A stretch of DNA of 64,000 nucleotides from Streptomyces koelreuteriae (GCF_018604545.1 NZ_CP075896.1:1550001-1614000), one strand, 5' to 3'; positions 7,359 through 15,426 are shown, counted from the first letter of the stretch. Numbers and translations are program-made. Notes: generated by a model from the sequence alone, not told the origin.

Positions 7359-8462
7359 GTGCCTGCATCATCCGCTCTGCGCCGATCCCTCGCGGTCATA
7401 GCCGCGCTTCCCCTGCTCACCCTGGCCGCCTGCGGCTACGGCTCCAAGGCCGAGGACGACGGGGGCGCCAAGGTCGCCGCCGGAGCGAAGAAGATCGACG
7501 GTCTCGACCAGGTCAGGATCGGTTACTTCGGCAACCTCACCCACGGAACCGCGCTGGTGGGCTTCCAGAAGGGCATCTTCCAGAAGGCCCTGGGGGCCAC
7601 CGAGGTGAAGCCCGCGATCTTCAACGCCGGTCCGTCCGAGATCGAGGCGCTGAACTCCAAGTCCATCGACATCGGCTGGATCGGCCCCTCCCCGGCGATC
7701 AACGGCTACACCAAGGCCGCCGGCAAGAACCTGCGCATCATCGGCGGTTCGGCGTCCGGCGGTGTGAAGCTGGTCGTGAACCCGGACAAGATCAAGTCCC
7801 TGAAGGACGTCAAGGGCAAGCGGATCGCGACCCCGCAGCTCGGCAACACGCAGGACGTGGCGTTCCTGAACTGGGCGGCCGAGCAGGGCTGGAAGGTCGA
7901 CCCGCAGAGCGGCAAGGGTGACGTCACCGTCGTCCGCAGCGACAACAAGGTCACCCCGGACGCCTACAAGTCCGGTTCGATCGACGGTGCCTGGGTGCCG
8001 GAGCCGACCGCGTCGAAGCTGGTCGCCGAGGGCGGCAAGGTGCTGCTCGACGAGGCGTCGCTGTGGCCCGACAAGAAGTTCGTGATCACGAACATCATCG
8101 TGCGGCAGGAGTTCCTCAAGGAGCACCCGAAGGTCGTCGAGGCCGTGCTCAAGGGCTCGGTCGAGACCAACAAGTGGATCAACGCCAACCCGGACGCGGC
8201 GAAGGCGGCGGCGAACAAGCAGCTGGAGGCCGACTCCGGCAAGGCGCTGCCGGCCGAGGTGCTCGACCCGGCGTGGAAGTCCATCCAGTTCACCGACGAC
8301 CCGCTGGCCTCCACCCTCAACACCGAGGCCGAGCACGCCGTGAAGGCGGGGCTGCTGCAGAAGCCGAACCTGAACGGCATCTACGACCTCGCGCCGCTGA
8401 ACAAGGTCCTGAAGGCCGAGGGCGAGCCCGCGGTCGACGACGCCGGTCTCGGCGCCAAGTAG
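7359..8462 (+). CDS. ssuA: aliphatic sulfonate ABC transporter, substrate-binding lipoprotein
   Basis: 367-residue extracellular binding lipoprotein of the SsuA/TauA/NMT1 type. A lipoprotein signal sequence ends in LAAC with the lipidated Cys25. The mature part begins IDGLDQVRIGYFGNLTHGTALVG and contains DIGWIGPSPAINGYTKAAGKNLRIIGG and GKRIATPQLGNTQDVAF, typical of this family. GTG 7359 is chosen because GAGAGGAA lies just upstream; the frame also allows GTG 7326. It is first in an A-B-C order with ATPase and permease. Sulfonate as substrate is inferred from the family and the sulfur-gene context; taurine or nitrate-type ligands cannot be excluded. Confidence 0.88.
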   Translation: MPASSALRRSLAVIAALPLLTLAACGYGSKAEDDGGAKVAAGAKKIDGLDQVRIGYFGNLTHGTALVGFQKGIFQKALGATEVKPAIFNAGPSEIEALNSKSIDIGWIGPSPAINGYTKAAGKNLRIIGGSASGGVKLVVNPDKIKSLKDVKGKRIATPQLGNTQDVAFLNWAAEQGWKVDPQSGKGDVTVVRSDNKVTPDAYKSGSIDGAWVPEPTASKLVAEGGKVLLDEASLWPDKKFVITNIIVRQEFLKEHPKVVEAVLKGSVETNKWINANPDAAKAAANKQLEADSGKALPAEVLDPAWKSIQFTDDPLASTLNTEAEHAVKAGLLQKPNLNGIYDLAPLNKVLKAEGEPAVDDAGLGAK

Positions 8463-8497
8463 CCCGCATCCCGAAGAGTTCCCAGGAGGTGACGACC

Positions 8498-9286
8498 ATG
8501 GCCACCACCCTCGCCAAGGCCGCCGACGGCACTGAGTCGGCCACGCACGCCGCCCGGATCGAACACGTTTCGAAGTCGTTCGCGGGCCCCGCCGGGCAGC
8601 AGCTCGTCCTGGACGACATCACCCTCGATGTCGCGCCCGGCGAGTTCGTCACCCTCCTGGGGGCCTCGGGCTGCGGCAAGTCCACCCTGCTCAACCTGGT
8701 GGCGGGCCTGGACCGGCCCAGCGCCGGGGAGATCACCACGGACGGCCGTCCGGCGCTGATGTTCCAGGAGCACGCGCTGTTCCCGTGGCTGACCGCGGGC
8801 AAGAACATCGAACTCGCCCTGAAGCTGCGGGGCATCGCGAAGGCCGAGCGCCGCGAGCGGGCCGAGGAACTGCTCGAACTCGTCCGGCTGAAGGGCGCGT
8901 ACGGCAAGCGGGTGCACGAGCTGTCGGGCGGTATGCGCCAGCGTGTCGCGCTGGCCCGCGCGCTCGCCCAGGAGAGCAAGCTGCTCCTGATGGACGAGCC
9001 GTTCGCGGCGCTGGACGCCATCACGCGGGACGTGCTGCACGACGAGCTGACCCGCATCTGGCGCGAGACGCAGCTGTCCGTCCTGTTCGTCACGCACAAC
9101 GTGCGCGAGGCGGTCCGGCTCGCGCAGCGCGTGGTGCTGCTGTCCTCCCGTCCGGGCAAGATCGCCCGTGAGTGGACGGTGGACATCCCGCACCCGCGCC
9201 GCATCGAGGACACCCAGGTGGCGGAGCTGTCCGTCGAGATCACCGAAGAACTGCGTGGGGAGATCCGCCGTCATGGCCAGCACTGA
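8498..9286 (+). CDS. ssuB: sulfonate ABC transporter ATP-binding protein
   Basis: 262-residue ABC ATPase. Walker A is GASGCGKST at residues 55-63, the signature is LSGGMRQRVALARAL and Walker B is LLLMDEPFAALD, with the D-loop and the switch histidine (FVTHNVREA). This matches the NrtD/SsuB/TauB group. ATG 8498 has AGGAGGT eight bases upstream. Its end overlaps the permease start by 14 bases, which suggests coupled translation. Confidence 0.92.
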   Translation: MATTLAKAADGTESATHAARIEHVSKSFAGPAGQQLVLDDITLDVAPGEFVTLLGASGCGKSTLLNLVAGLDRPSAGEITTDGRPALMFQEHALFPWLTAGKNIELALKLRGIAKAERRERAEELLELVRLKGAYGKRVHELSGGMRQRVALARALAQESKLLLMDEPFAALDAITRDVLHDELTRIWRETQLSVLFVTHNVREAVRLAQRVVLLSSRPGKIAREWTVDIPHPRRIEDTQVAELSVEITEELRGEIRRHGQH

Positions 9287-10169
9287 TTCGACGACCGTCG
9301 CCAAGGACGGCAGCGATCTCGCCGGTCTGGAGGCGGGCCTCGACGCGCTGGAGTCGAGGCAGACGCACCGCACGCCGTTCCGGCAGACCTTCGTCCAGAA
9401 GATCCTGCCGCCCGTCCTCGCCGTCGCGCTGGTGCTGGCGGTCTGGCAGGCCCTCGTCTCGTTCAAGGTCGTCGACGACCCGACCAAGCTGCCCGCGCCG
9501 TCCGCCGTGTGGAACGTCGTCCACACGGCGTGGCTCGAGGGCGAGCTGCTCGGCTACATCTGGACCAGCGTCTCGCGCGGTCTGCTCGGCTTCTGCTTCG
9601 CCCTGCTGATCGGCACGCCGCTGGGTCTGCTGGTGGCCCGGGTGAAGTTCGTCCGCGCGGCCCTCGGCCCGATCCTGTCGGGCCTGCAGTCCCTGCCGTC
9701 GGTCGCCTGGGTTCCGCCGGCGGTGATCTGGCTGGGCCTGAACAACTCGATGATGTACGCGGTGATCCTGCTCGGCGCGGTCCCCTCGATCGCCAACGGC
9801 CTCGTCTCCGGTGTCGACCAGGTGCCCCCGCTGTTCCTGCGCGCGGGCCGCACCCTCGGCGCCACCGGCCTGAAGGGCACCTGGCACATCGTCCTGCCCG
9901 CCGCGCTGCCCGGCTATGTGGCCGGTCTGAAGCAGGGCTGGGCGTTCTCCTGGCGCTCGCTGATGGCCGCGGAGATCATCGCGTCCTTCCCCGACCTCGG
10001 CGTGGGCCTCGGCCAGTTGCTGGAGAACGGCCGCAACGCCAGCGACATGGCCATGGTGTTCGAGGCCATCCTGCTCATCCTGATCGTCGGTATCGCCATC
10101 GACCTGCTCATCTTCAGTCCGCTGGAGCGGTGGGTGCTGCGCAACCGCGGTCTGCTGGTGAAGAGCTGA
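9273..10169 (+). CDS. ssuC: sulfonate ABC transporter permease
   Basis: 298-residue inner-membrane permease of the NrtB/SsuC/TauC group. After a hydrophilic N terminus of about 45 residues there are roughly six membrane segments, starting with LPPVLAVALVLAVWQALVSF. The binding-protein-dependent transport loop (EAA-like) is at GATGLKGTWHIVLPAALPGYVAGLKQGWAFSWRS. ATG 9273 lies inside the end of ssuB. The next gene, the CbiX-like chelatase, starts six bases after the stop, so it may be cotranscribed. Confidence 0.92.
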   Translation: MASTDSTTVAKDGSDLAGLEAGLDALESRQTHRTPFRQTFVQKILPPVLAVALVLAVWQALVSFKVVDDPTKLPAPSAVWNVVHTAWLEGELLGYIWTSVSRGLLGFCFALLIGTPLGLLVARVKFVRAALGPILSGLQSLPSVAWVPPAVIWLGLNNSMMYAVILLGAVPSIANGLVSGVDQVPPLFLRAGRTLGATGLKGTWHIVLPAALPGYVAGLKQGWAFSWRSLMAAEIIASFPDLGVGLGQLLENGRNASDMAMVFEAILLILIVGIAIDLLIFSPLERWVLRNRGLLVKS

Positions 10170-10175
10170 AGTCCC

Positions 10176-10916
10176 ATGAACAACAAGCCTGTCCTCCTCG
10201 TCATCGCCCACGGCAGCCGCGACCCGCGGCACGCCGCGACCGTGCACGCCCTGATGCGGCGGGTCCGCGCCCTGCGTCCCGACGTACGGGTGGAGACAGG
10301 CTTCCTGGACTTCAACGTCCCCTCGGTGCAGGGGGTCCTGGAGTCCCTGGCGGTCCAGGGCGTCCGTGACGTCGTGGCCCTGCCCCTCCTGCTGACCCGG
10401 GCGTTCCACGCCAAGGCGGACATCCCGGCGGTCCTCGCGGACGCTCCCCCGCAGCTCCGCGTCCACCAGGCGGAGGTCCTGGGCCCGTCCCCGCTGCTGT
10501 CGGCGGCGCTGGAACGGCGCCTGTACGAGGCGGGCCTCACGCCCGCCGACAAGTCCTCGACCGGGGTCGTCCTGGCCTCGGCGGGGTCCACCGACCCGGA
10601 GGCGATCGCAGTGATCGCAGAAATCGCGCGGGAGTGGCGGCACACCGGCTGGTGCGCCGTGCGGCCTGCGTTCGCCTCCGCATCTCTCCCGCGTACCGAG
10701 GACGCGGTCCGTGAACTCCGCGAACTCGGCTGCTCCAGGGTGGCCGTCGCCCCCTACGTCCTCGCCCCCGGCCGCCTCCCGGACCGCATCGCCCGGGGCG
10801 CGGCGGAGGCGGACGTCCTGGCCGACGTGCTCGGCCCGGCGCCGGAGGTGGCGCGGGTGGTGCTGGAGCGGTACGAGGCGGCGCGGGCGCCCATGCTGAC
10901 CGCCGTGAGCGCCTGA
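10176..10916 (+). CDS. sirohydrochlorin chelatase, CbiX-like
   Basis: 246-residue protein of the CbiX/SirB class II chelatase family. LLVIAHGSRDPRHAATV near the N terminus carries the family's catalytic His and HGSRD motif, and VALPLLLTRAFHAKADIPAVL carries the second metal-site His. The sequence is long enough for two tandem chelatase-like halves; the second half (VVLASAGSTDPEAIAVIAEIA) has a degenerate version of the motif. Insertion of iron into sirohydrochlorin would make the siroheme used by the sulfite reductase at 1727, which explains its place at the end of the sulfur block. Cobalt chelation for cobalamin is the alternative. Confidence 0.85.
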   Translation: MNNKPVLLVIAHGSRDPRHAATVHALMRRVRALRPDVRVETGFLDFNVPSVQGVLESLAVQGVRDVVALPLLLTRAFHAKADIPAVLADAPPQLRVHQAEVLGPSPLLSAALERRLYEAGLTPADKSSTGVVLASAGSTDPEAIAVIAEIAREWRHTGWCAVRPAFASASLPRTEDAVRELRELGCSRVAVAPYVLAPGRLPDRIARGAAEADVLADVLGPAPEVARVVLERYEAARAPMLTAVSA

Positions 10917-10932
10917 CGGCAGGAAGCCGTCA
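10914..10932. terminator. small hairpin joining two convergent stop codons
   Basis: TGACGGC (10914-10920) and GCCGTCA (10926-10932) form a perfect 7-bp stem with a 5-base loop. The two outer triplets are the stop codons of the chelatase gene (+) and gvpK (-), which are only 13 bases apart. It may act as a weak bidirectional terminator; there is no T-run. Confidence 0.4.
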
Positions 10933-11214
10933 CCAGGGTGGCAGCAGGGTGCCCAGCGGGCCCAGGTCCAGGTTGAGGTCCTCCGGGGTGAGGTCGTAGC
11001 GCGCGCAGAGTTCCCGCATGCGGTCGTCGAGGAGCATCAGGGTCAGGCCGACGCGTTCCTCCTGTTCCTCGGTGAGGTCTCCTACGTCGACGCGGTGGAG
11101 GGCTTGGCGTTCCATGAGCTGGCGGAGGAGTTCGACGACCGTCAGGACGAGTTTGACCAGGTCGCGTTCGACGGTGTCGGGGTCGGCGGTCAGACGGCGG
11201 GTGGCCGGGGGCAT
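10930..11214 (-). CDS. gvpK: gas vesicle protein GvpK
   Basis: 94-residue GvpK homologue: DTVERDLVKLVLTVVELLRQLMERQALHRVD followed by EEQEERVGLTLMLLDDRM and a hydrophobic C terminus (DLNLDLGPLGTLLPPW). It is an accessory assembly protein of gas vesicles. It is the last gene of the minus-strand gvp cluster and its start overlaps the end of gvpS by 25 bases. Its stop codon faces that of the chelatase gene. Confidence 0.92.
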   Translation of the reverse strand: MPPATRRLTADPDTVERDLVKLVLTVVELLRQLMERQALHRVDVGDLTEEQEERVGLTLMLLDDRMRELCARYDLTPEDLNLDLGPLGTLLPPW

Positions 11215-11405
11215 GGTGCCTCGCTGATCTGGGAGAGTGCCGACGCGGCCACGGGGGCGATGACCGCGCGCAGGTCGATGCGGACCAGGTCGACGTCCGC
11301 GATGGACAGGACGAGGTCGCCGGTGAGGACGACACCGCCCTGGAGGAGCCGGTCGAGGAGATCGATGAGGGCGACGGGGCGTTCGGTGCAGGGGGCGACG
11401 CTCAC
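11190..11405 (-). CDS. gvpS: gas vesicle protein, GvpA family (GvpS)
   Basis: 71-residue member of the GvpA/J/M/S fold: ALIDLLDRLLQGGVVLTGDLVLSIADVDLVRIDLRAVIAP gives the helix-strand-strand core. It is shorter than GvpA and is named GvpS from its position between gvpL and gvpK, as in the Streptomyces gvp order. It starts at GTG 11405, overlapping the gvpL stop by four bases. The role is probably structural or nucleating within the vesicle, by family analogy. Confidence 0.85.
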   Translation of the reverse strand: MSVAPCTERPVALIDLLDRLLQGGVVLTGDLVLSIADVDLVRIDLRAVIAPVAASALSQISEAPCPRPPAV

Positions 11406-12229
11406 GCGGCGGTCTCCGACTGCGGTTCCGGCTGGAGGGCGAAGGAGTAGGGCGCCCAGGGGCCGGTCACCTCCACGCGGAGGCCGGGGACGCCCTCGGC
11501 GGCCGCGAGTATGCCGGTGCGGAAGGCGTCGACGCGGTCGGCGCGGACGAGGTAGGCGTCGTTGCCGACGTTGGTGCCCGGGCCGGGGCCCGCGAGGCTG
11601 CCGCGTTGCGGGCTGTGTGCCACACGGTCGACGGCGAGGGCGCGGGCCGTCTCGGTGAGGTGTGCGGCGGCCTGGGCGACCGTGCGCCAGGCCTCATCGT
11701 TGCGGCGTTGTCTGCGGCGGCGGATCGACAGATAGGCGCGGCCGGCTCCGAGGCCGGTGGGCTGTTCCCGCGCGGCGTCGGTGTCCGCCTCGGGCGGGGT
11801 GATGTCGGGCGTGGCGTAGAGCTTGACGCCGAGTTCCACATGGCCGGTGAGGCGCTCCAGCAGGGACAGGAAGTAGTCGCGGCGGGTGTCGAGGGCCTGC
11901 CGGGCGCTGGCCTCGTCGAGGTAGACGGTGGCCAGGCGCAGGGGCAGTACGGCGGCGCCGCAGCCGACCAGGGCGGCGACCACGGCGTGGTGGGAGCGGA
12001 CGGTGGACTCCAGCCAGTCCAGGTCGTCGAGGTGGGCCGCGAGGGGCGCCTCGGCGTAGTCGGCGGCCGGGACGTGGCCGACGGCGAAGGCGAGCCGGTG
12101 GGTGCCGGCCGCCGGGGCGACCAGGTGGACCGGCTCTCCGGCGACCCCGCGCAGCTGCGTCACCGCGGCGGTGGCCTCGGGGGTGGGGCGCAGGACGGCG
12201 TAGATGTAGACGAGGTTCGGGTCGGTCAT
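11402..12229 (-). CDS. gvpL: gas vesicle protein GvpL (GvpL/GvpF family)
   Basis: 275-residue GvpL/GvpF family protein. It begins MTDPNLVYIYAVLRPTPE, a hallmark of the family, and ends with PWAPYSFAL, another conserved element. ATG 12229 overlaps the gvpJ stop as ATGA, so the frame upstream to 12352 is not used. It is one of two GvpF/L proteins in the cluster; these bind GvpA and help nucleate the shell. Confidence 0.92.
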   Translation of the reverse strand: MTDPNLVYIYAVLRPTPEATAAVTQLRGVAGEPVHLVAPAAGTHRLAFAVGHVPAADYAEAPLAAHLDDLDWLESTVRSHHAVVAALVGCGAAVLPLRLATVYLDEASARQALDTRRDYFLSLLERLTGHVELGVKLYATPDITPPEADTDAAREQPTGLGAGRAYLSIRRRRQRRNDEAWRTVAQAAAHLTETARALAVDRVAHSPQRGSLAGPGPGTNVGNDAYLVRADRVDAFRTGILAAAEGVPGLRVEVTGPWAPYSFALQPEPQSETAA

Positions 12230-12588
12230 GGCTCCGGGCTCCTCTCGGCCGCCTTGAGTGCGGCGATCTCGGCACGCAGTCGTTCGTTCTCGTCGGCGAG
12301 GGACCGCTCGGGGCGGGCGGCCCGGGAGGAGAGGGAGGGATCGTGTTCCCACCAGTCGATGCCCATCTCCTTGGCCTTGTCGACGGAGGCGACGAGCAGG
12401 CGCAGCTTGATGGTGAGCAGTTCGATGTCGAGCAGGTTGATCCGGATGTCCCCGGCGATGACCACGCCCTTGTCGAGGACGCGTTCGAGGATGTCGGCGA
12501 GGTTGGCGGTCTGGGCGCCGGGCCCCTGGTCGTAGGGGGAGGGAAAGCGGGACGGTCCGGTGAGTGGGCCTGCTGCCGGGTGGCTCAT
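12226..12588 (-). CDS. gvpJ: gas vesicle protein GvpJ (GvpA family)
   Basis: 120-residue GvpA-like protein with core NLADILERVLDKGVVIAGDIRINLLDIELLTIKLRLLVAS, a C-terminal extension with EMGIDWWEHDP and a predicted short coiled coil (DENERLRAEIAALKAAE). The WWEHDP element and extended tail distinguish GvpJ from GvpA. Its ATG overlaps the gvpG stop by four bases and its stop overlaps gvpL. Confidence 0.9.
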   Translation of the reverse strand: MSHPAAGPLTGPSRFPSPYDQGPGAQTANLADILERVLDKGVVIAGDIRINLLDIELLTIKLRLLVASVDKAKEMGIDWWEHDPSLSSRAARPERSLADENERLRAEIAALKAAERSPEP

Positions 12589-12836
12589 GGTCGGGGGCCT
12601 TGTCCTCGGGCGTTGATCTCGTCGAGCCGGTCGAGCAGTTCGTCCTCGCGGCGGTCGTACTCGGTCTCGTCGATCCGTCCCTCCAGCAGGGCGCGTTCCA
12701 GGCCGACGAGGGCCTGGCGGACGGGGGCGGGGTCGTAGTACTGCGCCTCGGCGGCGGCCTGGAGCTGCTCGGCGGCCCAGAGGGTGGTGCGCAGGGGCGC
12801 GAGCGGGAGGGTGAGGATGCCGGTGATCAGGCCCAT
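12585..12836 (-). CDS. gvpG: gas vesicle protein GvpG
   Basis: 83-residue GvpG homologue: MGLITGILTLPLAPLRTTLW at the N terminus, then a charged helix with EGRIDETEYDRREDELLDRLDEI. Accessory assembly protein. It starts three bases after the gvpF stop and overlaps gvpJ at its end. Confidence 0.9.
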   Translation of the reverse strand: MGLITGILTLPLAPLRTTLWAAEQLQAAAEAQYYDPAPVRQALVGLERALLEGRIDETEYDRREDELLDRLDEINARGQGPRP

Positions 12837-12839
12837 GGG

Positions 12840-13559
12840 TCAGGCGGCGAAGCTGTAGGGAGGCAGCGGGCCGCGCAGCCGGAAGTCGTAGGCGTCGCCG
12901 TAGTCGTGGGCCAGGCCCTGCCCGGCCGCGGTGAACTCGTCGGCGCGGGCGCGTTCGACGAGGAAGGAGACATTGAGGAAGTCGTCCTGGGAGGGGTCGG
13001 CCACGACGCTGGCCCGGGCCAGTGCGGACAGCCGCCCGACGATCTCCTCGGCCTGGTGCCGCTGCCGGGCTTCGACCTGCCGGGCCACGAGTTCGCCGAG
13101 GGCGAGGCGGTCCTCGTAGGCTCCGCTGCCCTCGCGGGTGTGCCGGTTGAGCCGGCGGGCCTCCTCGGACTCCTCGAGCACCTCGCGCAGCAGGTCGTCC
13201 TGGGAGCGGGCGGCCTTGAGGTTGAACTCGGCGGTGCCGTGCAGTTCGCCGAGCCGTCGGGTGTACTCCTCGCCCTTGTGCTCCAGGGCGGTGGTGACGG
13301 CGGTGTCGTCGGGGGCGAGCAGGCCGAACCGCATGGGCAGGACCGATCCGTCGGCCATCAGGCGTTCCTGGAGTTCCTGGTGGGCGGCGAGGTCACGGCG
13401 TTTGGGACGCAGGCCGGGGGGTGCGGCGCTGACCACGGCGGCGAGCGGCCCGTGCACGAGCACCCGCGGGGGCTCCTCGGTCCCGCCGACGGTGCGCAGG
13501 CCGTCGAGCCGCAGGGGGTGGTCGGAGCGGGTGACGGCGTAGACGTAGACGCCGCTCAC
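12840..13559 (-). CDS. gvpF: gas vesicle protein GvpF (GvpL/GvpF family)
   Basis: 239-residue GvpL/F protein that begins MSGVYVYAVTRSDHPLRLDG and ends GPLPPYSFAA. Internal family landmarks include VLPMRFGLLAPDD and a helical, charged middle part. GTG 13559 overlaps the gvpA stop by four bases, which sets the start; the longer frame to 14021 runs antiparallel to nothing useful and overlaps gvpA. It acts in gas-vesicle assembly by contacting GvpA. Confidence 0.93.
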   Translation of the reverse strand: MSGVYVYAVTRSDHPLRLDGLRTVGGTEEPPRVLVHGPLAAVVSAAPPGLRPKRRDLAAHQELQERLMADGSVLPMRFGLLAPDDTAVTTALEHKGEEYTRRLGELHGTAEFNLKAARSQDDLLREVLEESEEARRLNRHTREGSGAYEDRLALGELVARQVEARQRHQAEEIVGRLSALARASVVADPSQDDFLNVSFLVERARADEFTAAGQGLAHDYGDAYDFRLRGPLPPYSFAA

Positions 13560-13948
13560 CGCTCCTCCTCCCGGTCCTTGTCGTCGCGGTCGAAGATGTC
13601 CCCGATGGCGTCGATGGCCCCGCCGATCGCGCCGCTGGTCTTGCCCCGGGCGCCGCTCTCGACGAGGTTGCCGACGATGTCGGTGAGCTTGTCCGGGGCC
13701 TTGCGGCCGGCCTCCAGGTCGAGGCGGTTGCAGGCCTCGGCGAAGCGGAGGTAGGTGTCGACGCTGGCGATCACGATCCGTATGTCGATCTTCAGGATCT
13801 CGATGCCGACCAGGGAGACCCGGACGAACACGTCGATGACGAGCCCGCGGTCCAGGATCAGTTCGAGGATGTCGAAGAGTCCGGCCGAACCCGAACCGCT
13901 GGAAGTGGCAGCGGGTTGCATCCCGCCGGACTGCGTCATGACGGTCAC
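13556..13948 (-). CDS. gvpA: gas vesicle structural protein GvpA
   Basis: 130-residue major shell protein. The conserved core reads GLFDILELILDRGLVIDVFVRVSLVGIEILKIDIRIVIASVDTYLRFAEACNRL, the standard GvpA helix-strand-strand-helix. The C-terminal tail (GAIGGAIDAIGDIFDRDDKDREEER) is long, as in Streptomyces GvpA. GTG 13948 has GAGGA eight bases upstream; ATG 13939 is possible but too far from it. It follows gvpO after 126 bases, enough for its own promoter. Confidence 0.93.
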   Translation of the reverse strand: MTVMTQSGGMQPAATSSGSGSAGLFDILELILDRGLVIDVFVRVSLVGIEILKIDIRIVIASVDTYLRFAEACNRLDLEAGRKAPDKLTDIVGNLVESGARGKTSGAIGGAIDAIGDIFDRDDKDREEER

Positions 13949-14013
13949 GTGGGCGATTCCTCTCGCGAGAGTCCGTATCCGTGCCGCCCCTAGTTACGGG
14001 GGTGGTGGCGGGC

Positions 14014-14029
14014 GTGTTCACGTGAACAC
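14014..14029. promoter_or_regulatory. 16-bp perfect palindrome between gvpO and gvpA
   Basis: GTGTTCACGTGAACAC reads the same on both strands. It lies in the only sizeable gap of the gvp cluster, 66 bases upstream of the gvpA start, and is followed toward gvpA by a second short palindrome TCTCGCGAGA (13961-13970) just before the ribosome site. It could be an operator for a gvpA promoter; an mRNA processing hairpin is the other reading. Confidence 0.45.
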
Positions 14030-14074
14030 CAAAAGACTTGCAGCGAGAGGGAGTTGGGAGCCGTCGGGCCGGCG

Positions 14075-14371
14075 CTAGCGGCGCCGGTCGAGCTGGCCCC
14101 GGGCATAGCGGCGCACCCGCTCATAGCCGAGCAGCTGGCCTTGCGGGTCGAGGGTGACCCGGTAGGTGGCCATGATGGTCATGGTGTCGGGGACCCGCTC
14201 CAGCTCCGCGACCTCCACGTCCGCGGTCCAGCCGTCCGGGGTCGGGCGCACGGCGGTGACGGAGTCGGGCGTCTTGCCGAGCAGTTCGGCGAGCTGGCTC
14301 GCCGCGCCGCGCATGGCCTGGACGGCGGTCGTACGACCGGAGGGAGTCGTCTGATCATCGGTGCTCGTCAT
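14075..14371 (-). CDS. gvpO: gas vesicle protein GvpO
   Basis: 98-residue GvpO homologue: AMRGAASQLAELLGKTPDSVTAVRPTPDGWTADVEVAELERVPDTMTIMATYRVTLDPQGQLLGYERVRRYARGQ. It starts at ATG 14371 within a longer open frame. It is the first gene of the minus-strand cluster gvpO-A-F-G-J-L-S-K. GvpY and GvpZ, which I recall between gvpG and gvpJ in S. coelicolor, are absent here. Confidence 0.9.
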   Translation of the reverse strand: MTSTDDQTTPSGRTTAVQAMRGAASQLAELLGKTPDSVTAVRPTPDGWTADVEVAELERVPDTMTIMATYRVTLDPQGQLLGYERVRRYARGQLDRRR

Positions 14372-14456
14372 GGCCCTACGGTGCCAAGGCCCCGGGCCGC
14401 GTGGGGGCGATTCGGCCAAACGTGCGGTGCCGGTGGGGCGGGGATCCGGCGGAGGG

Positions 14457-14831
14457 TCACTCCTGCGGGTCGCCGTACGGCGTCGCCTGGTGGAAGTAGA
14501 GCAGCCACCCGGCGTCCGTCCGCCGCCACAGCGAGTTGCGGTGCGCGCGTCTGCCGTCGTACTCGGTGTCGAAGGTGAGGTGGACGAGGTGGGGGGCCAG
14601 CTGGACGCCGCGCATACGGTAGGTGGCGATCGGCGGGGCTTCGAGGTCGGTGGTCCCGGCCAGGGAGGCGATGACGGCGGCCCGGTCCCAGTGGCGCCCG
14701 GAGGCGCCGAACTCGTGGAAGTCCGGGTGCAGCAGCGCCCCGACCCGCTCGGGCGAGCGGCGGACCTCCGGGGTGAGCAGGGCCAGTTCGCGGTCGATGG
14801 CGGACTCGACGGCCGGGTCGTGTTCAGGCAC
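14457..14831 (-). CDS. nuclear transport factor 2-like (DUF4440-type) protein
   Basis: 124-residue protein with the cone-shaped NTF2/SnoaL pattern: ELALLTPEVRRSPERVGALLHPDFHEFGASGRHWDRAAVIASLAG, then strands ending SLWRRTDAGWLLYFHQATPYG. Such proteins are small-molecule binding folds or enzymes of varied role; no catalytic set can be assigned. Its start overlaps the stop of the DUF1697 gene by eight bases, so the two are coupled. Confidence 0.82.
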   Translation of the reverse strand: MPEHDPAVESAIDRELALLTPEVRRSPERVGALLHPDFHEFGASGRHWDRAAVIASLAGTTDLEAPPIATYRMRGVQLAPHLVHLTFDTEYDGRRAHRNSLWRRTDAGWLLYFHQATPYGDPQE

Positions 14832-15372
14832 CGGTCATCTCCACCAGCTTCACCACGGTGTTCCAGTTGCGGGTCGTGGCGATCAGGCCCTTGTTGATGC
14901 GCGGCTTCGACAGATGTTCGGCCAGTTTGGAGCGGCCGAGGCCGTTCGGGGCGTACAGGTACAGGGCGCGGTCGCCCAGGCGGAACTCCTCGGGGAGGTA
15001 GGCGGCCTGGTCGATCTCCGCGAGGCGGGCGGGGTCCACGGGTTCGGAGAAGTAGGTGACGTGGAGCTGCTTGGCCTCCAGCTCGGCGGCCGGGAAGGGG
15101 CACGCGTCGGCGATCGCCTTGAGATAGGCGTGGTCGCGCACGATCACGTCGACGCCGAAGCCGAAGTGCCGCTCGACGGCCTGTGCGATCCCGGCCGCCA
15201 GCGACCGCTCGTCGCCGTGACCGGAGGTGAACACCGCCTGGCCGCTCTGCAGATACGTGCGCACGCCCTCGTGACCGAGGTTCTCCAGGAGTGTGCGCAG
15301 GTCCGCCATCGGGACCTTCCGGCTGCCGCCCACGTTGATGCCGCGCAGCAGTGCCGCGTACGTCGTCGTCAT
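14824..15372 (-). CDS. DUF1697 family protein
   Basis: 182-residue DUF1697 protein of unknown function. Family landmarks are YAALLRGINVGGSRKVPMADLRTLLENLGHEGVRTYLQSGQAVF near the start and PRINKGLIATTRNWNTVVKLVEM at the end. ATG 15372 is preferred; GTG 15378 is also in frame. A long perfect hairpin (15386-15426) sits immediately upstream, so the start region may be structured in the mRNA. It leads a two-gene unit with the NTF2-like gene. Confidence 0.88.
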   Translation of the reverse strand: MTTTYAALLRGINVGGSRKVPMADLRTLLENLGHEGVRTYLQSGQAVFTSGHGDERSLAAGIAQAVERHFGFGVDVIVRDHAYLKAIADACPFPAAELEAKQLHVTYFSEPVDPARLAEIDQAAYLPEEFRLGDRALYLYAPNGLGRSKLAEHLSKPRINKGLIATTRNWNTVVKLVEMTGA

Positions 15373-15385
15373 CCGCACACCTTAG

Positions 15386-15426
15386 GACGGCCGTCGTGCC
15401 CCGTGGGGGCGGGCACGACGGCCGTC
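15386..15426. promoter_or_regulatory. 16-bp perfect inverted repeat directly upstream of the DUF1697 gene
   Basis: Arms GACGGCCGTCGTGCCC (15386-15401) and its exact complement (15411-15426) are separated by nine bases. On the minus strand the hairpin would end about 13 bases before ATG 15372. No gene ends here, so it is not an obvious terminator; a translational or transcriptional control element is possible. Confidence 0.5.
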
